The position numbers and the translations under genes are program-made. Shown here one piece after another: positions 33,992 through 43,970 of a stretch of 64,000 nt of DNA (its first letter is position 1; each line of letters begins with the position of its first letter). The stretch comes from an uncultured Verrucomicrobiota bacterium (GTDB lineage Bacteria; Verrucomicrobiota; Verrucomicrobiia; Opitutales; Intestinicryptomonadaceae): the NCBI GenBank assembly GCA_949293415.1, contig CASFDK010000005.1, positions 23,034 through 87,033 of the forward strand, read 5' to 3'. The notes under the pieces were generated by a model that was not told the DNA's origin, did no database searches, and worked only from the letters and a program-made list of their open reading frames with translations.

Positions 33992-34537
33992 ATGAAAAAA
34001 TTAACAGCACTCTTTGCAGGTCTCGTAGCCTGCGCGGCTCTCAACGCGGCTCCCACAATCTACTTCGTGGATATGGGCAAAGCCTACCAAAACTTCTACA
34101 AGGCAAAGGCTGCCGCAGAACAGATTCAGGCTTCGATAGATTCCACAAAGGCGGAACTTGCGAAGATGGACAAAACGCGTCAGGAAAAGGCAAAACAGCT
34201 GCAGGCTATTCAGGAAAAGGCGAAGAACCCTGCCCTCGGCGAAGACGCCAAGAAGAAGCTTGCCGAAGAAGCCCAGCCCATTTTTGCCGAATACCAGCAG
34301 ATTGAAATGAATATGCGCAACATCGGCAATCAGGCTAACGAAAGACTCCGCCAGAATGCCGACAGCATCCGCAAGGTTCATATGGAGGAAATCGCGGAAG
34401 TCGTAAAGAAGCTCGCAGCCGACAAGAAGGCGGACTTCATTCTCGAAAAGGGCGTATGCCACTTCGCGGATCCGAAGGCGGACCTCACGGACGAGCTTAT
34501 CAAGCGCATCAACGCTACAGCTCCCGCTTCGAAGTAA
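33992..34537 (+). CDS. skp: Periplasmic chaperone Skp/OmpH-like
   Basis: A 181-residue exported protein (signal peptide about 1-19) with a long alpha-helical, Lys/Glu/Ala/Gln-rich coiled coil (residues ~40-150), typical of the trimeric Skp chaperone that guards unfolded outer-membrane proteins on the way to BamA. The 72-nt leader after bamA is very AT-rich (TTACTAATAATAACAACAC then A8) with no Shine-Dalgarno. Confidence 0.9.
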   Translation: MKKLTALFAGLVACAALNAAPTIYFVDMGKAYQNFYKAKAAAEQIQASIDSTKAELAKMDKTRQEKAKQLQAIQEKAKNPALGEDAKKKLAEEAQPIFAEYQQIEMNMRNIGNQANERLRQNADSIRKVHMEEIAEVVKKLAADKKADFILEKGVCHFADPKADLTDELIKRINATAPASK

Positions 34538-34581
34538 AGGCGGTTGCCGATAGCCTCTTTTAGTCGAATTATCGTCAAGCA

Positions 34582-34616
34582 ACGTTTAGCGTTTTACTTT
34601 GTAAAACGCTAAACGT
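34582..34616. repeat. Perfect 16-bp palindrome with 3-nt loop after skp
   Basis: ACGTTTAGCGTTTTAC at 34582-34597 pairs perfectly with 34601-34616 across TTT. No T tail follows, so it is not a standard intrinsic terminator; it may be an mRNA 3' stabiliser, a transcription end acting with Rho, or a protein site. The rest of 34538-34827 shows a weak CTCGG/CCGAG hairpin (34662-34677) followed by TTTTTTT after TTGCGGA and otherwise nothing. Confidence 0.85.
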
Positions 34617-34827
34617 GTAATTGGCGGTTGAATGCCGTTTTGCGGCGGCGCATTTGGGCGGCTCGGTTTTTGCCGAGTTGCGGATTTTTTTACTTGTCGG
34701 CGGCTTGCAGGTTTTTTGCGGAAAAGCCGTCCCCCGCCTTTTTCGCTTCTTTCGGTTGGCGGTTCGGGTTTACAAATCCGTCTTTTAAGTGTTGCAAGCA
34801 GGGGCGGTTTTTCTTAACTTTCGGGGT

Positions 34828-35568
34828 ATGGAATTTCAAAATGGCAAATCGTCCATCCGAACCGAGAATTTGGTGAAGGAATACGGCAAGCGCAGGGTTG
34901 TCAAGGGGGTAAATATTGGGCTCGACGCGGGCGAAGTCGTCGGGCTTTTGGGGCCCAACGGCGCGGGCAAAACAACGAGCTTTTATATGATTGTAGGTCT
35001 CGTGCCCGCAACCGAGGGCAGGGTTTTTCTCGACGGCTGCGACATCACCAACGTGCCGATGTACAAGCGCGCAAGAATGGGCATAGGTTATCTGCCGCAG
35101 GAGGCTTCCATTTTCAGAAAGCTTACGGTCTACGAAAACATTTTGGCGGTCGCCGAAACACTCCCCGTGCCGAAAGGGGAACTGAAGGATTTTGTGTGGT
35201 CTATGCTCGAGGAGCTCGGGCTTGAAAAGCTCGCAAAGCAAAAGGCGTTTACGCTCTCCGGCGGCGAGCGCAGGCGTCTGGAAATCACGCGCGCGCTGAC
35301 CGCGCGTCCGAAATTCCTTCTGATGGACGAGCCGTTCAGCGGCGTCGACCCCATCAGCGTCGCTGAAGTGCAGGACATCATCCGCGGTTTGAAAGCGAAG
35401 AACATCGGCGTGCTCATCACCGACCACAACGTTCGCGAAACGCTCAGCATCGTAGACAGAGCCTATCTCATCCACGACGGCAAGGTGCTTTGCGAGGGCA
35501 CGAGCGACTTCCTCGTAAACGACCCCCAGAGCCGCAAATTCTATCTCGGCGAAAACTTCACAATGTAG
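34828..35568 (+). CDS. lptB: LPS export ABC transporter ATP-binding protein LptB
   Basis: ATPase of the LptB2FG exporter that lifts LPS out of the inner membrane. The 246 residues include Walker A GPNGAGKTT, signature LSGGERRRLE, Walker B FLLMDEP and switch histidine LITDHNVRETL, all typical of LptB. The ATG at 34828 has GGGG 2-5 nt before it and opens the conserved region; the longer frame is not needed. hprK follows after 9 nt. Its likely membrane partner LptF/G-type is at 57208-58347. Confidence 0.95.
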   Translation: MEFQNGKSSIRTENLVKEYGKRRVVKGVNIGLDAGEVVGLLGPNGAGKTTSFYMIVGLVPATEGRVFLDGCDITNVPMYKRARMGIGYLPQEASIFRKLTVYENILAVAETLPVPKGELKDFVWSMLEELGLEKLAKQKAFTLSGGERRRLEITRALTARPKFLLMDEPFSGVDPISVAEVQDIIRGLKAKNIGVLITDHNVRETLSIVDRAYLIHDGKVLCEGTSDFLVNDPQSRKFYLGENFTM

Positions 35569-35577
35569 CTGGCTCCA

Positions 35578-36546
35578 ATGGAAAGCAAAATCAATAAGAC
35601 GAAAGTCTCGGAGGAAATCTCCGTGCGCGAATTTTTCGAAATGTTCAAGTCGACGCTCAGCCTCGAGCTTCTGGCGGGCGCGAACGGAATGGACAGGATA
35701 ATTTACGAGCCGAGTCTCAACCGCCCCGCGCTCGCGATAACGGGCTATTACAAAAATTTCGCCTCGAAACGAATCCAGCTTTTCGGCGCGGGTGAAATGG
35801 CGTATATGTGCGACCTTTCCGAAAAACGCCAGTACGAAGTGATGTGCGAAATGATTGCCCGCGAAATTCCGTGCGTCGTTATTTCGCGCAATCTCGAGCC
35901 GACAAAGGCGATGCTCGAGGCGGCGGACTCGCACAATGTCGCGCTCATCCGCACCGAGATGAAGTCGAAGGAATTTTCAGCCGAAGTGTTCGTGCGATTG
36001 GAAAGGCTTTTTGCGCCGAGGATGTCGATACACGGCACGCTGCTCGACATCAAGGGAATCGGCACGCTCATACGCGGCGACAGCGGCATAGGCAAGAGCG
36101 AATGCGCACTTGCGCTAATCGACCACGGGCATTCGCTCGTCGCCGACGACCACGTGTATTGCGTGAAAATCAGCGACCAAATCGTTCTCGGACGCGGAAA
36201 CGAACTCAACCGCGGTTATATGGAATGCAGGGGAATCGGAATCATCAACGTGGCGGAGCTTTTCGGAATCCGCTGCGTGCGCATGGAGAAATCCATCGAC
36301 ATTGTGGTGACATTCGTCGAGTGGAAGCCCGACGTAATCGAAGACAGGACGGGGCTGGAGATAAATTATTTCGACATATTGGGTGTCAGGATTCCACATT
36401 TTGTAATCCCCGTCCGCCCGGGTCGCGATATGGCGCGTTTGGTCGAGGTAGCCGCGATGGTGCAGGCTCTCAGGCGCATGGGGCACGACGGCGCGAAGGC
36501 TTTCAACGACAGGCTGATTGCGCATATGGCAAAAGGAGGCAAATAA
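35578..36546 (+). CDS. hprK: HPr kinase/phosphorylase HprK
   Basis: Phosphorylates HPr on serine in PTS carbon control. The 322-residue protein has an N-terminal MurF-like domain and a C-terminal kinase domain with Walker A GDSGIGKS (167-174), conserved HG (152-153), ADDHVY and the HprK signature [11 protein letters not shown]. No HPr, enzyme I or EIIA gene is in the window. Its place directly after lptB suggests an envelope- or nitrogen-PTS-type link rather than sugar uptake; that is inference. metH begins 1 nt after the stop. Confidence 0.93.
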   Translation: MESKINKTKVSEEISVREFFEMFKSTLSLELLAGANGMDRIIYEPSLNRPALAITGYYKNFASKRIQLFGAGEMAYMCDLSEKRQYEVMCEMIAREIPCVVISRNLEPTKAMLEAADSHNVALIRTEMKSKEFSAEVFVRLERLFAPRMSIHGTLLDIKGIGTLIRGDSGIGKSECALALIDHGHSLVADDHVYCVKISDQIVLGRGNELNRGYMECRGIGIINVAELFGIRCVRMEKSIDIVVTFVEWKPDVIEDRTGLEINYFDILGVRIPHFVIPVRPGRDMARLVEVAAMVQALRRMGHDGAKAFNDRLIAHMAKGGK

Positions 36547-36547
36547 A

Positions 36548-39500
36548 ATGTCAAATCTTCCGCTTTCCGAGAGTGGAAAGCTTTTGCAAAAGCTTATTTC
36601 CGAGAGAATCGTGTATCTTGACGGCGGGATGGGCACGCTCATCCAGCGTTGCGGCTTGACCGATGCGGACTTCAGAAAGGGCGACGCGCGGCTCGAAAAA
36701 ATCGAAACGCAGTTGCTCGGCGACAACGATTTGCTCTCGATTACGCGTCCAGATGTAATATCGAAAATTCACAGGGACTATTATTTGGCGGGTGCGGACT
36801 TCGCAACGACAAACACGTTCGGGGCGAACTCAATCGTGCAGTCGGAGTACGGCGTGGACGCGGACATCGTGCGCGACATGAATGCCGCTTCCGTCCGCGC
36901 GGCGCGGGCTGCGGCCGACGAGGTGTCGGCGCATTTGGGCGGCAAGCCGCTTTTCGTTGCGGGTTCGATGGGTCCGATGAACAAGGCGGCAAGCATTGCC
37001 TCCGACGTATCCGACCCATCCGCGCGTTCGGTAACTTTCGACGAGCTTGAAGCCGCCTATTTCGAGCAGGCGTGTGTGCTCGCCGAGAGCGGCGCGGACA
37101 TTCTGCTTCTGGAAACGTCCATCGACACGCTCAACGTGAAGGCGGCGATACACGCGTACTTGCGCATGTGCGAACTTCGCGGCGAACGCATTCCGATTGG
37201 CGTGAGCATGACGGTTTCGGACTTGTCGGGGCGCATTTTGAGCGGTCAGACAATCGAGGCGTTTTACGAGTCGGTGCGCCACGCAAAGCCGCTTTTCGTG
37301 GGCTTGAACTGCGCGCTCGGCGCGGAGAAAATGCGTCCGTACATCGAGACTTTCGACAGGGTTGCCGAGTGCGCAACGCACTGTTATCCGAACGCGGGTT
37401 TGCCGAATCCGCTTTCGGAGTTCGGCTATGACCAGATGCCCGCAGACACCGCAAAATATCTCGGGCAGTATTGCGCCGACGGGCTTCTGAATGTTGTCGG
37501 CGGATGTTGCGGGACTACGCCAAAGCACATCGGGGCGGTTGTGGCGGAGTGTTCCAAGTATGCGCCGCGCAAGCCCAAAAAGGCGGATTCTTTCGCTCTG
37601 GCGGGGCTTGAAGTTTTGCGTCTGCCCGACGGCAATGCGCCGTTCGTTTTCGTGGGCGAGCGCACGAACGTTATGGGGTCGCCCGCGTTCCGCAAAATGA
37701 TTAGGGAGGGCAGGTTCGCCGACGCGCTCGGCGTTGCGCGCAGCCAAGTCGAAAACGGCGCGAACATAATCGACATAAACTTCGACGAAGGTATGCTCGA
37801 TTCGCCCGCGTGCATGACGAAATTTTTGAATCTGATAGGTTCCGAGCCAGAAATCGCCCGCGTTCCGCTGATGATAGACTCGTCGAATTGGGACACGATT
37901 CTGGCGGGTCTGAAATGTGCGCAGGGCAAGTGCGTCGTCAATTCGATAAGCCTGAAGGAGGGCGAGGAAAAATTCCTTTCGCACGCCCGCGAGATTATGA
38001 AGTTCGGCGCGGCGGTTATCGTGATGGCGTTCGACGAGCGCGGTCAGGCTTCGACGTACGAAGACAGGGTTTCGGTCTGCAGGCGCGCCTACGGGCTGCT
38101 TGTGAAAAAGGTCGGCTTCGACCCTCGCGACATCATTTTCGACGCGAACGTATTGACTGTAGCCACGGGAATGGCGGAGCACAATTCGTATGCGATAGAC
38201 TTCATAAACGCCGTGCGCGAGATCAAGCGGACGTGCCCGTATGCGCGAACGAGCGCGGGGGTGAGCAACATCAGTTTTGCGCTGCGCGGCAACAACAAGG
38301 TGCGCGAGGCAATGCACAGTGTATTCCTCTATCATGCGCGGAATGCGGGACTTGATATGGGCATTGTCAACGCGGGCATGCTCGCGCCGTACGACGACAT
38401 AGACCCGCGTTTGCGCGATGCGGTCGAAGCCGTGATTCTCAATACTTCGCCCGACGCAACCGAAAAACTTCTGTCGATTGCCGCCGACTACAAGGCAGAC
38501 TCGGCGGGCGAGAAAAAGGAGGTTCACGACGATGCGAACCTTTCGACTCAGGAGCGTCTCGACAGGGCGTTCATCAAGGGGCGCGAGGACGAAGCAGCCG
38601 AGCTTGCGCTCCACTTTTTGAAGGAGCTTGGTTCGCCGCTTAAGGTCGTCGAAAAGCCGCTGATGGACTCAATGCGCAAGGTCGGCGAGCTTTTCGGCAT
38701 GGGAAAGATGTTCCTGCCGCAGGTCGTAAAAAGCGCGCGCGTGATGAAGCGCGCCGTTGCCGTGCTCGAGCCCTATATGGAGGCGACTGCGTCAGCCGGC
38801 GCGCCCAAAGTGCTCTTGGCTACGGTCAAGGGCGACGTGCACGACATCGGCAAAAACATAGTCTCCGTGGTGCTCGGCTGCAACGGCTTTGCGGTTACGG
38901 ATTTGGGCGTGATGGTCGCGCCCGAGACAATCGCCGAAGCCGCGAAAAATGCGGATGTCGTGGGCTTGAGCGGTCTGATTACGCCGTCGCTCGACGAAAT
39001 GGCGAACACGATTGTCGCGCTCGAACGCGCCGGCGTGCGCGTGCCCGTGATGGTCGGCGGCGCGACTACGAGCGACCTGCACACTGCGGTGAAACTTGCG
39101 CCGCTCTATTCGGGAACGGTCGTGCGTGTGGAGGACGCGGGCGCGTCTGCCGGTGTTTGCGCGGGTTTTACGCTCGGTTCGAAGACGCGGGCGTTTGCGC
39201 TCGAAATCGCCGCGGCGCAGCAGAAACTGCGCGACAAGTACAACGCCGAGCACGCGGCGGCAGACGCACCGCAAAAGCTTCTTCCGCTGGCGGAGGCGCG
39301 TTCGAAAAAGGTCGAATGCGACTTTTCGCACGTCGAAAAACCGCCGTTTACGGGTGTCAAGACATTCGACATTCCGCTTTCCGAAATAGAGGATTCCTTT
39401 GCGTGGAACTTGTTCTTCAGGTCGTGGGGCGTGAAAAAACACGCGGAAAGGCAGATGCCCGAATTCTGCGCCGACGCGCTCGATATGTTCGAAAAATTGA

Positions 39501-40150
39501 AGTCGGCGGCGAAACCGAAAATAAGGGTCGGATTCTTCTATGCAAATTCCGACGGCGACGACGTTCTGCTTTTCGAGAACGGTACGCAGATTGAAAAGCT
39601 TTCGTTTATGCGTTCGCAGGCGGAAAATTCGCACGGGCAGTGTCTGTGTCTCGCCGATTATGTTGCGCCGAAGTCTTCGGGAATTGCCGACAGTGTCGCG
39701 CTCTTTGTGGCGACCGCGGGAACGGAGGCTGACGCTTTCGCCGAATCTTTCAAGAAGGCAGGCGACGACTATTCGTACATTCTCGCCCAGACGCTCTGCG
39801 ACGCAATCGCCGAGACTCTTTCGGAGTATGCGCAGAAAAGGATATTTTCGGACTCGCCGCAGGAGCGCGCGGGCGTCCGCGCGGCGGTCGGCTACGCCTC
39901 GTACCCCGACCATTCGGAAAAGGCGAAGTTCGAGAAACTTTTGGGCTTGAAACAGTCGATCGGCGTGGAGCTTACCGACAACTTTATGATGACGCCCAAA
40001 TCGACGGTTGCCGCGCTTTGGATTGCGAATCCGTCGGCGAAATATTTTTCAGCCGAAATCGCCGCAGACCAGATTGCCGACTACGCCGCGCGCAACGCAA
40101 GAACATTGTCGGACACGGAAAAATACGTTTCGGTAAAACCGCTCAAATGA
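36548..40150 (+). CDS. metH: Cobalamin-dependent methionine synthase MetH
   Basis: Transfers a methyl group from methyltetrahydrofolate through cobalamin to homocysteine. The 1200 residues hold all four modules: homocysteine domain (MGTLIQRCGL, zinc site GGCCGTTPKHIG), pterin domain (FVFVGERTNVMGS), cobalamin domain with the axial histidine H765 in DVHDIGKNIV, and the C-terminal SAM activation domain. AGGAGG at 36534-36539, 8 nt before the ATG, fixes this start rather than the upstream in-frame ATG inside hprK. The stop overlaps the rodA start (ATGA). Confidence 0.97.
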   Translation: MSNLPLSESGKLLQKLISERIVYLDGGMGTLIQRCGLTDADFRKGDARLEKIETQLLGDNDLLSITRPDVISKIHRDYYLAGADFATTNTFGANSIVQSEYGVDADIVRDMNAASVRAARAAADEVSAHLGGKPLFVAGSMGPMNKAASIASDVSDPSARSVTFDELEAAYFEQACVLAESGADILLLETSIDTLNVKAAIHAYLRMCELRGERIPIGVSMTVSDLSGRILSGQTIEAFYESVRHAKPLFVGLNCALGAEKMRPYIETFDRVAECATHCYPNAGLPNPLSEFGYDQMPADTAKYLGQYCADGLLNVVGGCCGTTPKHIGAVVAECSKYAPRKPKKADSFALAGLEVLRLPDGNAPFVFVGERTNVMGSPAFRKMIREGRFADALGVARSQVENGANIIDINFDEGMLDSPACMTKFLNLIGSEPEIARVPLMIDSSNWDTILAGLKCAQGKCVVNSISLKEGEEKFLSHAREIMKFGAAVIVMAFDERGQASTYEDRVSVCRRAYGLLVKKVGFDPRDIIFDANVLTVATGMAEHNSYAIDFINAVREIKRTCPYARTSAGVSNISFALRGNNKVREAMHSVFLYHARNAGLDMGIVNAGMLAPYDDIDPRLRDAVEAVILNTSPDATEKLLSIAADYKADSAGEKKEVHDDANLSTQERLDRAFIKGREDEAAELALHFLKELGSPLKVVEKPLMDSMRKVGELFGMGKMFLPQVVKSARVMKRAVAVLEPYMEATASAGAPKVLLATVKGDVHDIGKNIVSVVLGCNGFAVTDLGVMVAPETIAEAAKNADVVGLSGLITPSLDEMANTIVALERAGVRVPVMVGGATTSDLHTAVKLAPLYSGTVVRVEDAGASAGVCAGFTLGSKTRAFALEIAAAQQKLRDKYNAEHAAADAPQKLLPLAEARSKKVECDFSHVEKPPFTGVKTFDIPLSEIEDSFAWNLFFRSWGVKKHAERQMPEFCADALDMFEKLKSAAKPKIRVGFFYANSDGDDVLLFENGTQIEKLSFMRSQAENSHGQCLCLADYVAPKSSGIADSVALFVATAGTEADAFAESFKKAGDDYSYILAQTLCDAIAETLSEYAQKRIFSDSPQERAGVRAAVGYASYPDHSEKAKFEKLLGLKQSIGVELTDNFMMTPKSTVAALWIANPSAKYFSAEIAADQIADYAARNARTLSDTEKYVSVKPLK

Positions 40151-41424
40151 AGCTTAATTCGGACATATACGGGTCTGTTCCCTCTCAGCGCGAAGTCAAG
40201 ACCGACTTCGTTGTGCCGCTTTGTATGTTCGTTTTGTTTCTGATGGGCGTTGCGTTCATCTACTCGGCGCAGAGCTACAATATCGACGAAATTCCGATCT
40301 CGAAACAGTTCTGGGTTAAGCAGATTTTCTACTTCGTCTTCGCGGGGATGCCCGTTTACGTCTTCTTGGGATGGCTTGACTACAAGTGCTTTTTTACCTA
40401 CGCCAACGTAATTTACGCGCTTTCGCTTGTACTTCTTGTGCCGCTTGCGCTAAAGGAAAACCTGGGCGTGCCGATTCCGTTGGTCGAGAGCCGCTACAAT
40501 GCAACCCGCTGGATAGACTTCGGGGTGATTTCCGTTCAGCCGTCGGAACTTGCGAAAATCGGCACCTGCATAATGGCGGCTGCGATGTTCGCAAGAAACT
40601 CGGGCGGGAAAAATCTCAAATTCTGGATTAAAATCGGACTTGTATTTTTAGTTCCTATTTTATTGATTTTTTTGCAACCCGACTTAGGCTCTACACTCGT
40701 ATTTTTTCCAATGCTTTTCGCGATGCTTTACATATCGAACCTGCCAAAAAAGTTTTTTGCGGCGGTTACGTTTTTGTTCTGCGCCTTCGTAGGCGTAGTT
40801 GCTGCGGATATTCTTGGATACAATGCCTTTCTGAAAAACAACAATATGTCCGCCGAAGCCGCGGCAAGCGCGAACGCCTACGGGTCTTCGGCTGCGTTTT
40901 GTCTGCCGCTTAAAGATTATCAGCGCAACAGGATTTTGGCTTTTGTCGCGCCCGATGTGGTAGATCCGCGCGGAAACGGCGTAAGTTGGAATCAGCGTCA
41001 GAGCCTGATTTCGGTGGGGTCGGGCGGAATTTTCGGAAAGGGGCACGCCGAGGGGACTCAGGCGAAGCTCGGCTATCTGCCCTCGAGTGTGGCCTACAAC
41101 GACTTCATCTTTTCGGTGCTCGCCGAAGAATCGGGGTTTGCGGGGGCTATGCTTGCCGTCGTATTGATGGCGGTGATAATTATTTACGGTTGTCTTGGTG
41201 CGGCGCAGCTCTCGCGCGACGGTTTCGGAAGATACCTTTGTGTGGGAATTGCCGTAATCTTTATGACCCATTCTTTTATAAACGTGGGAATGACCATCGG
41301 CGTTATGCCGATTACGGGAGTTCCCCTGCCAATGTTAAGTTATGGCGGAACTTTTGTTTTAACGTGTTGCATTCTACTCGGACTCGTCCAGAGCGTCTAC
41401 AGACATAGGAAAGAATATGCGTGA
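40147..41424 (+). CDS. rodA: SEDS-family peptidoglycan polymerase, RodA-like
   Basis: A 425-residue inner-membrane protein with about ten helices, of the RodA/FtsW/SpoVE family of glycosyltransferases that polymerise peptidoglycan from lipid II. The motifs FLQPDLGSTLVF, GKGHAEGTQAKLGYLP and the C-terminal GVMPITGVPLPMLSYGGT are clear. Absence of division genes nearby and the sequence style favour RodA over FtsW. There is a longer loop around residues 220-270. It starts in ATGA overlap with metH. Confidence 0.9.
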   Translation: MKLNSDIYGSVPSQREVKTDFVVPLCMFVLFLMGVAFIYSAQSYNIDEIPISKQFWVKQIFYFVFAGMPVYVFLGWLDYKCFFTYANVIYALSLVLLVPLALKENLGVPIPLVESRYNATRWIDFGVISVQPSELAKIGTCIMAAAMFARNSGGKNLKFWIKIGLVFLVPILLIFLQPDLGSTLVFFPMLFAMLYISNLPKKFFAAVTFLFCAFVGVVAADILGYNAFLKNNNMSAEAAASANAYGSSAAFCLPLKDYQRNRILAFVAPDVVDPRGNGVSWNQRQSLISVGSGGIFGKGHAEGTQAKLGYLPSSVAYNDFIFSVLAEESGFAGAMLAVVLMAVIIIYGCLGAAQLSRDGFGRYLCVGIAVIFMTHSFINVGMTIGVMPITGVPLPMLSYGGTFVLTCCILLGLVQSVYRHRKEYA

Positions 41425-41460
41425 AACAATCGTTTCGCCCAATCCGATTAAAGCGAAACA

Positions 41461-43164
41461 ATGAAACAGGAAAATCAAGATTATACGCCCGACGATTTGA
41501 CGAAACGTCCCGCAGAGGAGGTTGTCGAACCCATCCCCGAGGAACAGCTCAATCAGGAGGCGAAGTTGAGGGCGAAAAAACGCCCGCTTCTGGAGAAAAT
41601 TATCAGACTGCTCAAGCGCGAAAACGAACCCTACCGCGAAATAGTCATAAACGTCGAGCCTTTCGAAAAACGCGTAGCCCTTCTTGTCGAGGGTGTTATG
41701 CAGAAGTTCGAAATAGAGCGCAACGGCGACGAAAGTATGGTCGGGGCGATTTTCAAGGGGAAAATCCAGAATCTCGAACCGGGGCTGAAGGCGGCGTTTG
41801 TCGATATAGGTCAGCCCAAAAACGCGTTCCTGCACTACTGGGACATCTTCCCGACCACCACCGACAATTCGTATGAAGTGGTTCGCGAAAACAGGAGCAA
41901 GGAGCAGAAAAAGGCGCAGAAGTTTTCGGCGAAGGACATTCCCGAAAAGTTCCCCATCGGCACGGAAATCATCGTCCAGATTACGAAAACGCAGATAGGC
42001 ACGAAAGGCCCGCGCGTAACCACGAACATCGCAATCCCCGGTCGGTATCTCGTGCTCATGCCGTTTGCGGGGCAGTTCGGCATCTCGCGGAAAATCGAGG
42101 ACAGAGCCGAGCGCGAGCGCATCAAGAAGATTTTGAAGTCGATGAAAGTTCCCGAAGGTATGGGCGTTATCGTCCGTACGGCGGGGCAGGGCAAGCGTTG
42201 GACGTATTTTGTGCGCGATTTGCACATGCTGCTGAACATCTGGAAGAAAATCCAGCAGCGTATCGAGACCGTTCCCGCGCCCGCGACAATCTACAAAGAG
42301 CCCGACCTCATCGAACGCACGGTGCGCGACTTCCTCACCGAGCAGACCGACAGAATCCTCATCGACAGCAAGGAAGACTACGACCGCATTATGCGTTCGG
42401 TCTCCGAAATTTCGCGCCGCGCACGCAGTAAAATCCAGCTCTTCAAGGAGAACATTCCGATTTTCGAGCGGTACAACATCGAACGCCAGATTGCGCAGAC
42501 ATTCCAGCGCAGGGTTCCGCTTCCGTCGGGCGGCGAAATCGTCATCGACGAAACGGAGGCTCTCGTTGCAATCGACGTAAACACAGGCTCGCACAAGGGC
42601 AAGAGCGACGACGGCAAAGACTTCATCCTGCAGGCCAACCTCGAAGCCGTGACCGAAGCCGCGCGTCAGGTTCGTTTGCGCAACCTCGGCGGGCTCGTGA
42701 TTATCGACACAATCGATATGAAGAGCCGCAAGGACAGGCAGGCGGTCTACAAACGTCTCAAGGACGAGATGGAAAAGGACAAGGCAAAGAGCCAAGTTCT
42801 TCCGATTTCGCAACTCGGCATTATGCAGATGACGCGCCAACGCCACGCCCAGAGCAACTCGAGCGGCATCTACACGACGTGTCCATATTGCGGCGGCAAG
42901 GGCATTGTGAAATCGGCGCGCACGATGAGTGCGGAAATCCAGCGCAAGATTGTGGCAACGTGCAGAACGATACGCGCGAACAACCCGAATATGGGCGAAA
43001 TCTCGCTGCTGATTCTGCTACATCCCGACAATTTGCGCCGACTGCAGACGGAAGACTACGAGCACCTGATAAATCTCGAAAAGGCGTACAATCTGAAGTT
43101 GACGTTCCGCGCAGACCCGTCGTACCACCTCGAGAATTTCAGAATTATGGACGCGAAGAAGTAG
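41461..43164 (+). CDS. Ribonuclease E/G family endoribonuclease
   Basis: A 567-residue RNase G-like enzyme. After a charged N-terminal ~60 residues come the S1 RNA-binding region ([24 protein letters not shown]), 5'-sensor segment, catalytic DNase I-like domain with the metal aspartates in [12 protein letters not shown] and [14 protein letters not shown], and a zinc-link CPYCGGKG. It lacks the long scaffold tail of E. coli RNase E. It likely matures rRNA and degrades mRNA. It follows rodA by 36 nt, as rng follows shape genes in other bacteria, and ends at a terminator. Confidence 0.94.
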   Translation: MKQENQDYTPDDLTKRPAEEVVEPIPEEQLNQEAKLRAKKRPLLEKIIRLLKRENEPYREIVINVEPFEKRVALLVEGVMQKFEIERNGDESMVGAIFKGKIQNLEPGLKAAFVDIGQPKNAFLHYWDIFPTTTDNSYEVVRENRSKEQKKAQKFSAKDIPEKFPIGTEIIVQITKTQIGTKGPRVTTNIAIPGRYLVLMPFAGQFGISRKIEDRAERERIKKILKSMKVPEGMGVIVRTAGQGKRWTYFVRDLHMLLNIWKKIQQRIETVPAPATIYKEPDLIERTVRDFLTEQTDRILIDSKEDYDRIMRSVSEISRRARSKIQLFKENIPIFERYNIERQIAQTFQRRVPLPSGGEIVIDETEALVAIDVNTGSHKGKSDDGKDFILQANLEAVTEAARQVRLRNLGGLVIIDTIDMKSRKDRQAVYKRLKDEMEKDKAKSQVLPISQLGIMQMTRQRHAQSNSSGIYTTCPYCGGKGIVKSARTMSAEIQRKIVATCRTIRANNPNMGEISLLILLHPDNLRRLQTEDYEHLINLEKAYNLKLTFRADPSYHLENFRIMDAKK

Positions 43165-43189
43165 AAACTCCGCGCGGAAATTTTCGGCG

Positions 43190-43218
43190 AACGCCTCCGA
43201 TTTCGGGGGCGTTTTTTT
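43190..43218 (+). terminator. Rho-independent terminator after the RNase E/G gene
   Basis: AACGCCTCCG (43190-43199) pairs with CGGGGGCGTT (43204-43213) with one G-T pair, 4-nt loop, then a T run to 43218. It separates this gene from the converging TonB-like gene. Confidence 0.92.
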
Positions 43219-43249
43219 GCGTCCGTATGCGCGATTTTCGGCGTTTCCG

Positions 43250-43969
43250 CTACGGAATGAAGACCGCCTTGTATTCGCCGTGCGGCGTGCCTTTAAGCAG
43301 TTTCGAGCTTGTGAGCATTGCGGCAAGTTCGGCATCGCGCGAGTCGTCGCCCGACGACTGAAGCTCGAGCGGTTTCATCGCCCATCCGTCGCGCTCGACG
43401 TATACTTTGAATTCGGCGACGGCATATAGTCTGCCGTCGGAGGGTATTTTTACCGGCGCGGTTTTTACGGTTGCGCCGCTGTTCATATCGACGAGTTTGA
43501 ATGTAAAGCCCGCCGTTTTTGCGGAGGATACAGGGGCAGTGCCCATTCGGAACGACGAAAACGACTTTCCCATTATCGACTGTTCGAACCCCGTTTTCCC
43601 GCGTTTGAAGCCGTCTTCGCCGGATGTCGGAAATTTTTCGTCCGTCAGTGCGAGCGCGGGCGGAGCGAAGTTTGTCTTTGTGAAATTCCAACCCCTAGGG
43701 GTTGGCGCGGGTTGGGAGGCGGGAGCGGCGTTCCACTTCGTGGTCAGAAACAGGGGAGTGTAGTCGGCTATTTCGTCCAAGCCGTCGAAGTGGCGGGTTG
43801 TTAGGTTGGCGAGGGTTTCGGGGCGGGCGGGGTCTTTTATCTCGGTGGAGATTTTCGGCAGGAAAAATGCGGCGAGCGCGAATGCGGCGCACGTAGACAA
43901 AAATGCGGGCAGGAACGTTCCCCCAAGGAGCGTGTCGGATTCCGTTTTCCTGTCTGCGGATTTTTGCAT
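43250..43969 (-). CDS. TonB-like energy transducer protein
   Basis: A 239-residue protein with a short cytoplasmic N-terminus, one membrane anchor (about residues 20-38, FLPAFLSTCAAFALAAFFL) and a periplasmic part. Its C-terminus (AVAEFKVYVERDGWAMKPLELQ, SSGDDSRDAELAAML) matches the TonB C-terminal pattern. The middle has prolines but no long Pro-Lys/Glu spacer, so reach across the periplasm may be limited. The start at 43969, 1 nt after the ExbD stop, is chosen over longer readings inside exbD. Last gene of the TPR-ExbB-ExbD-TonB-like unit. Confidence 0.7.
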   Translation of the reverse strand: MQKSADRKTESDTLLGGTFLPAFLSTCAAFALAAFFLPKISTEIKDPARPETLANLTTRHFDGLDEIADYTPLFLTTKWNAAPASQPAPTPRGWNFTKTNFAPPALALTDEKFPTSGEDGFKRGKTGFEQSIMGKSFSSFRMGTAPVSSAKTAGFTFKLVDMNSGATVKTAPVKIPSDGRLYAVAEFKVYVERDGWAMKPLELQSSGDDSRDAELAAMLTSSKLLKGTPHGEYKAVFIP

Positions 43970-43970
43970 A

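Noticed and set aside
36830..38614. 594-codon minus-strand open frame
   Set aside because: Entirely antisense to metH; high-G+C coding strands give long shadow frames.
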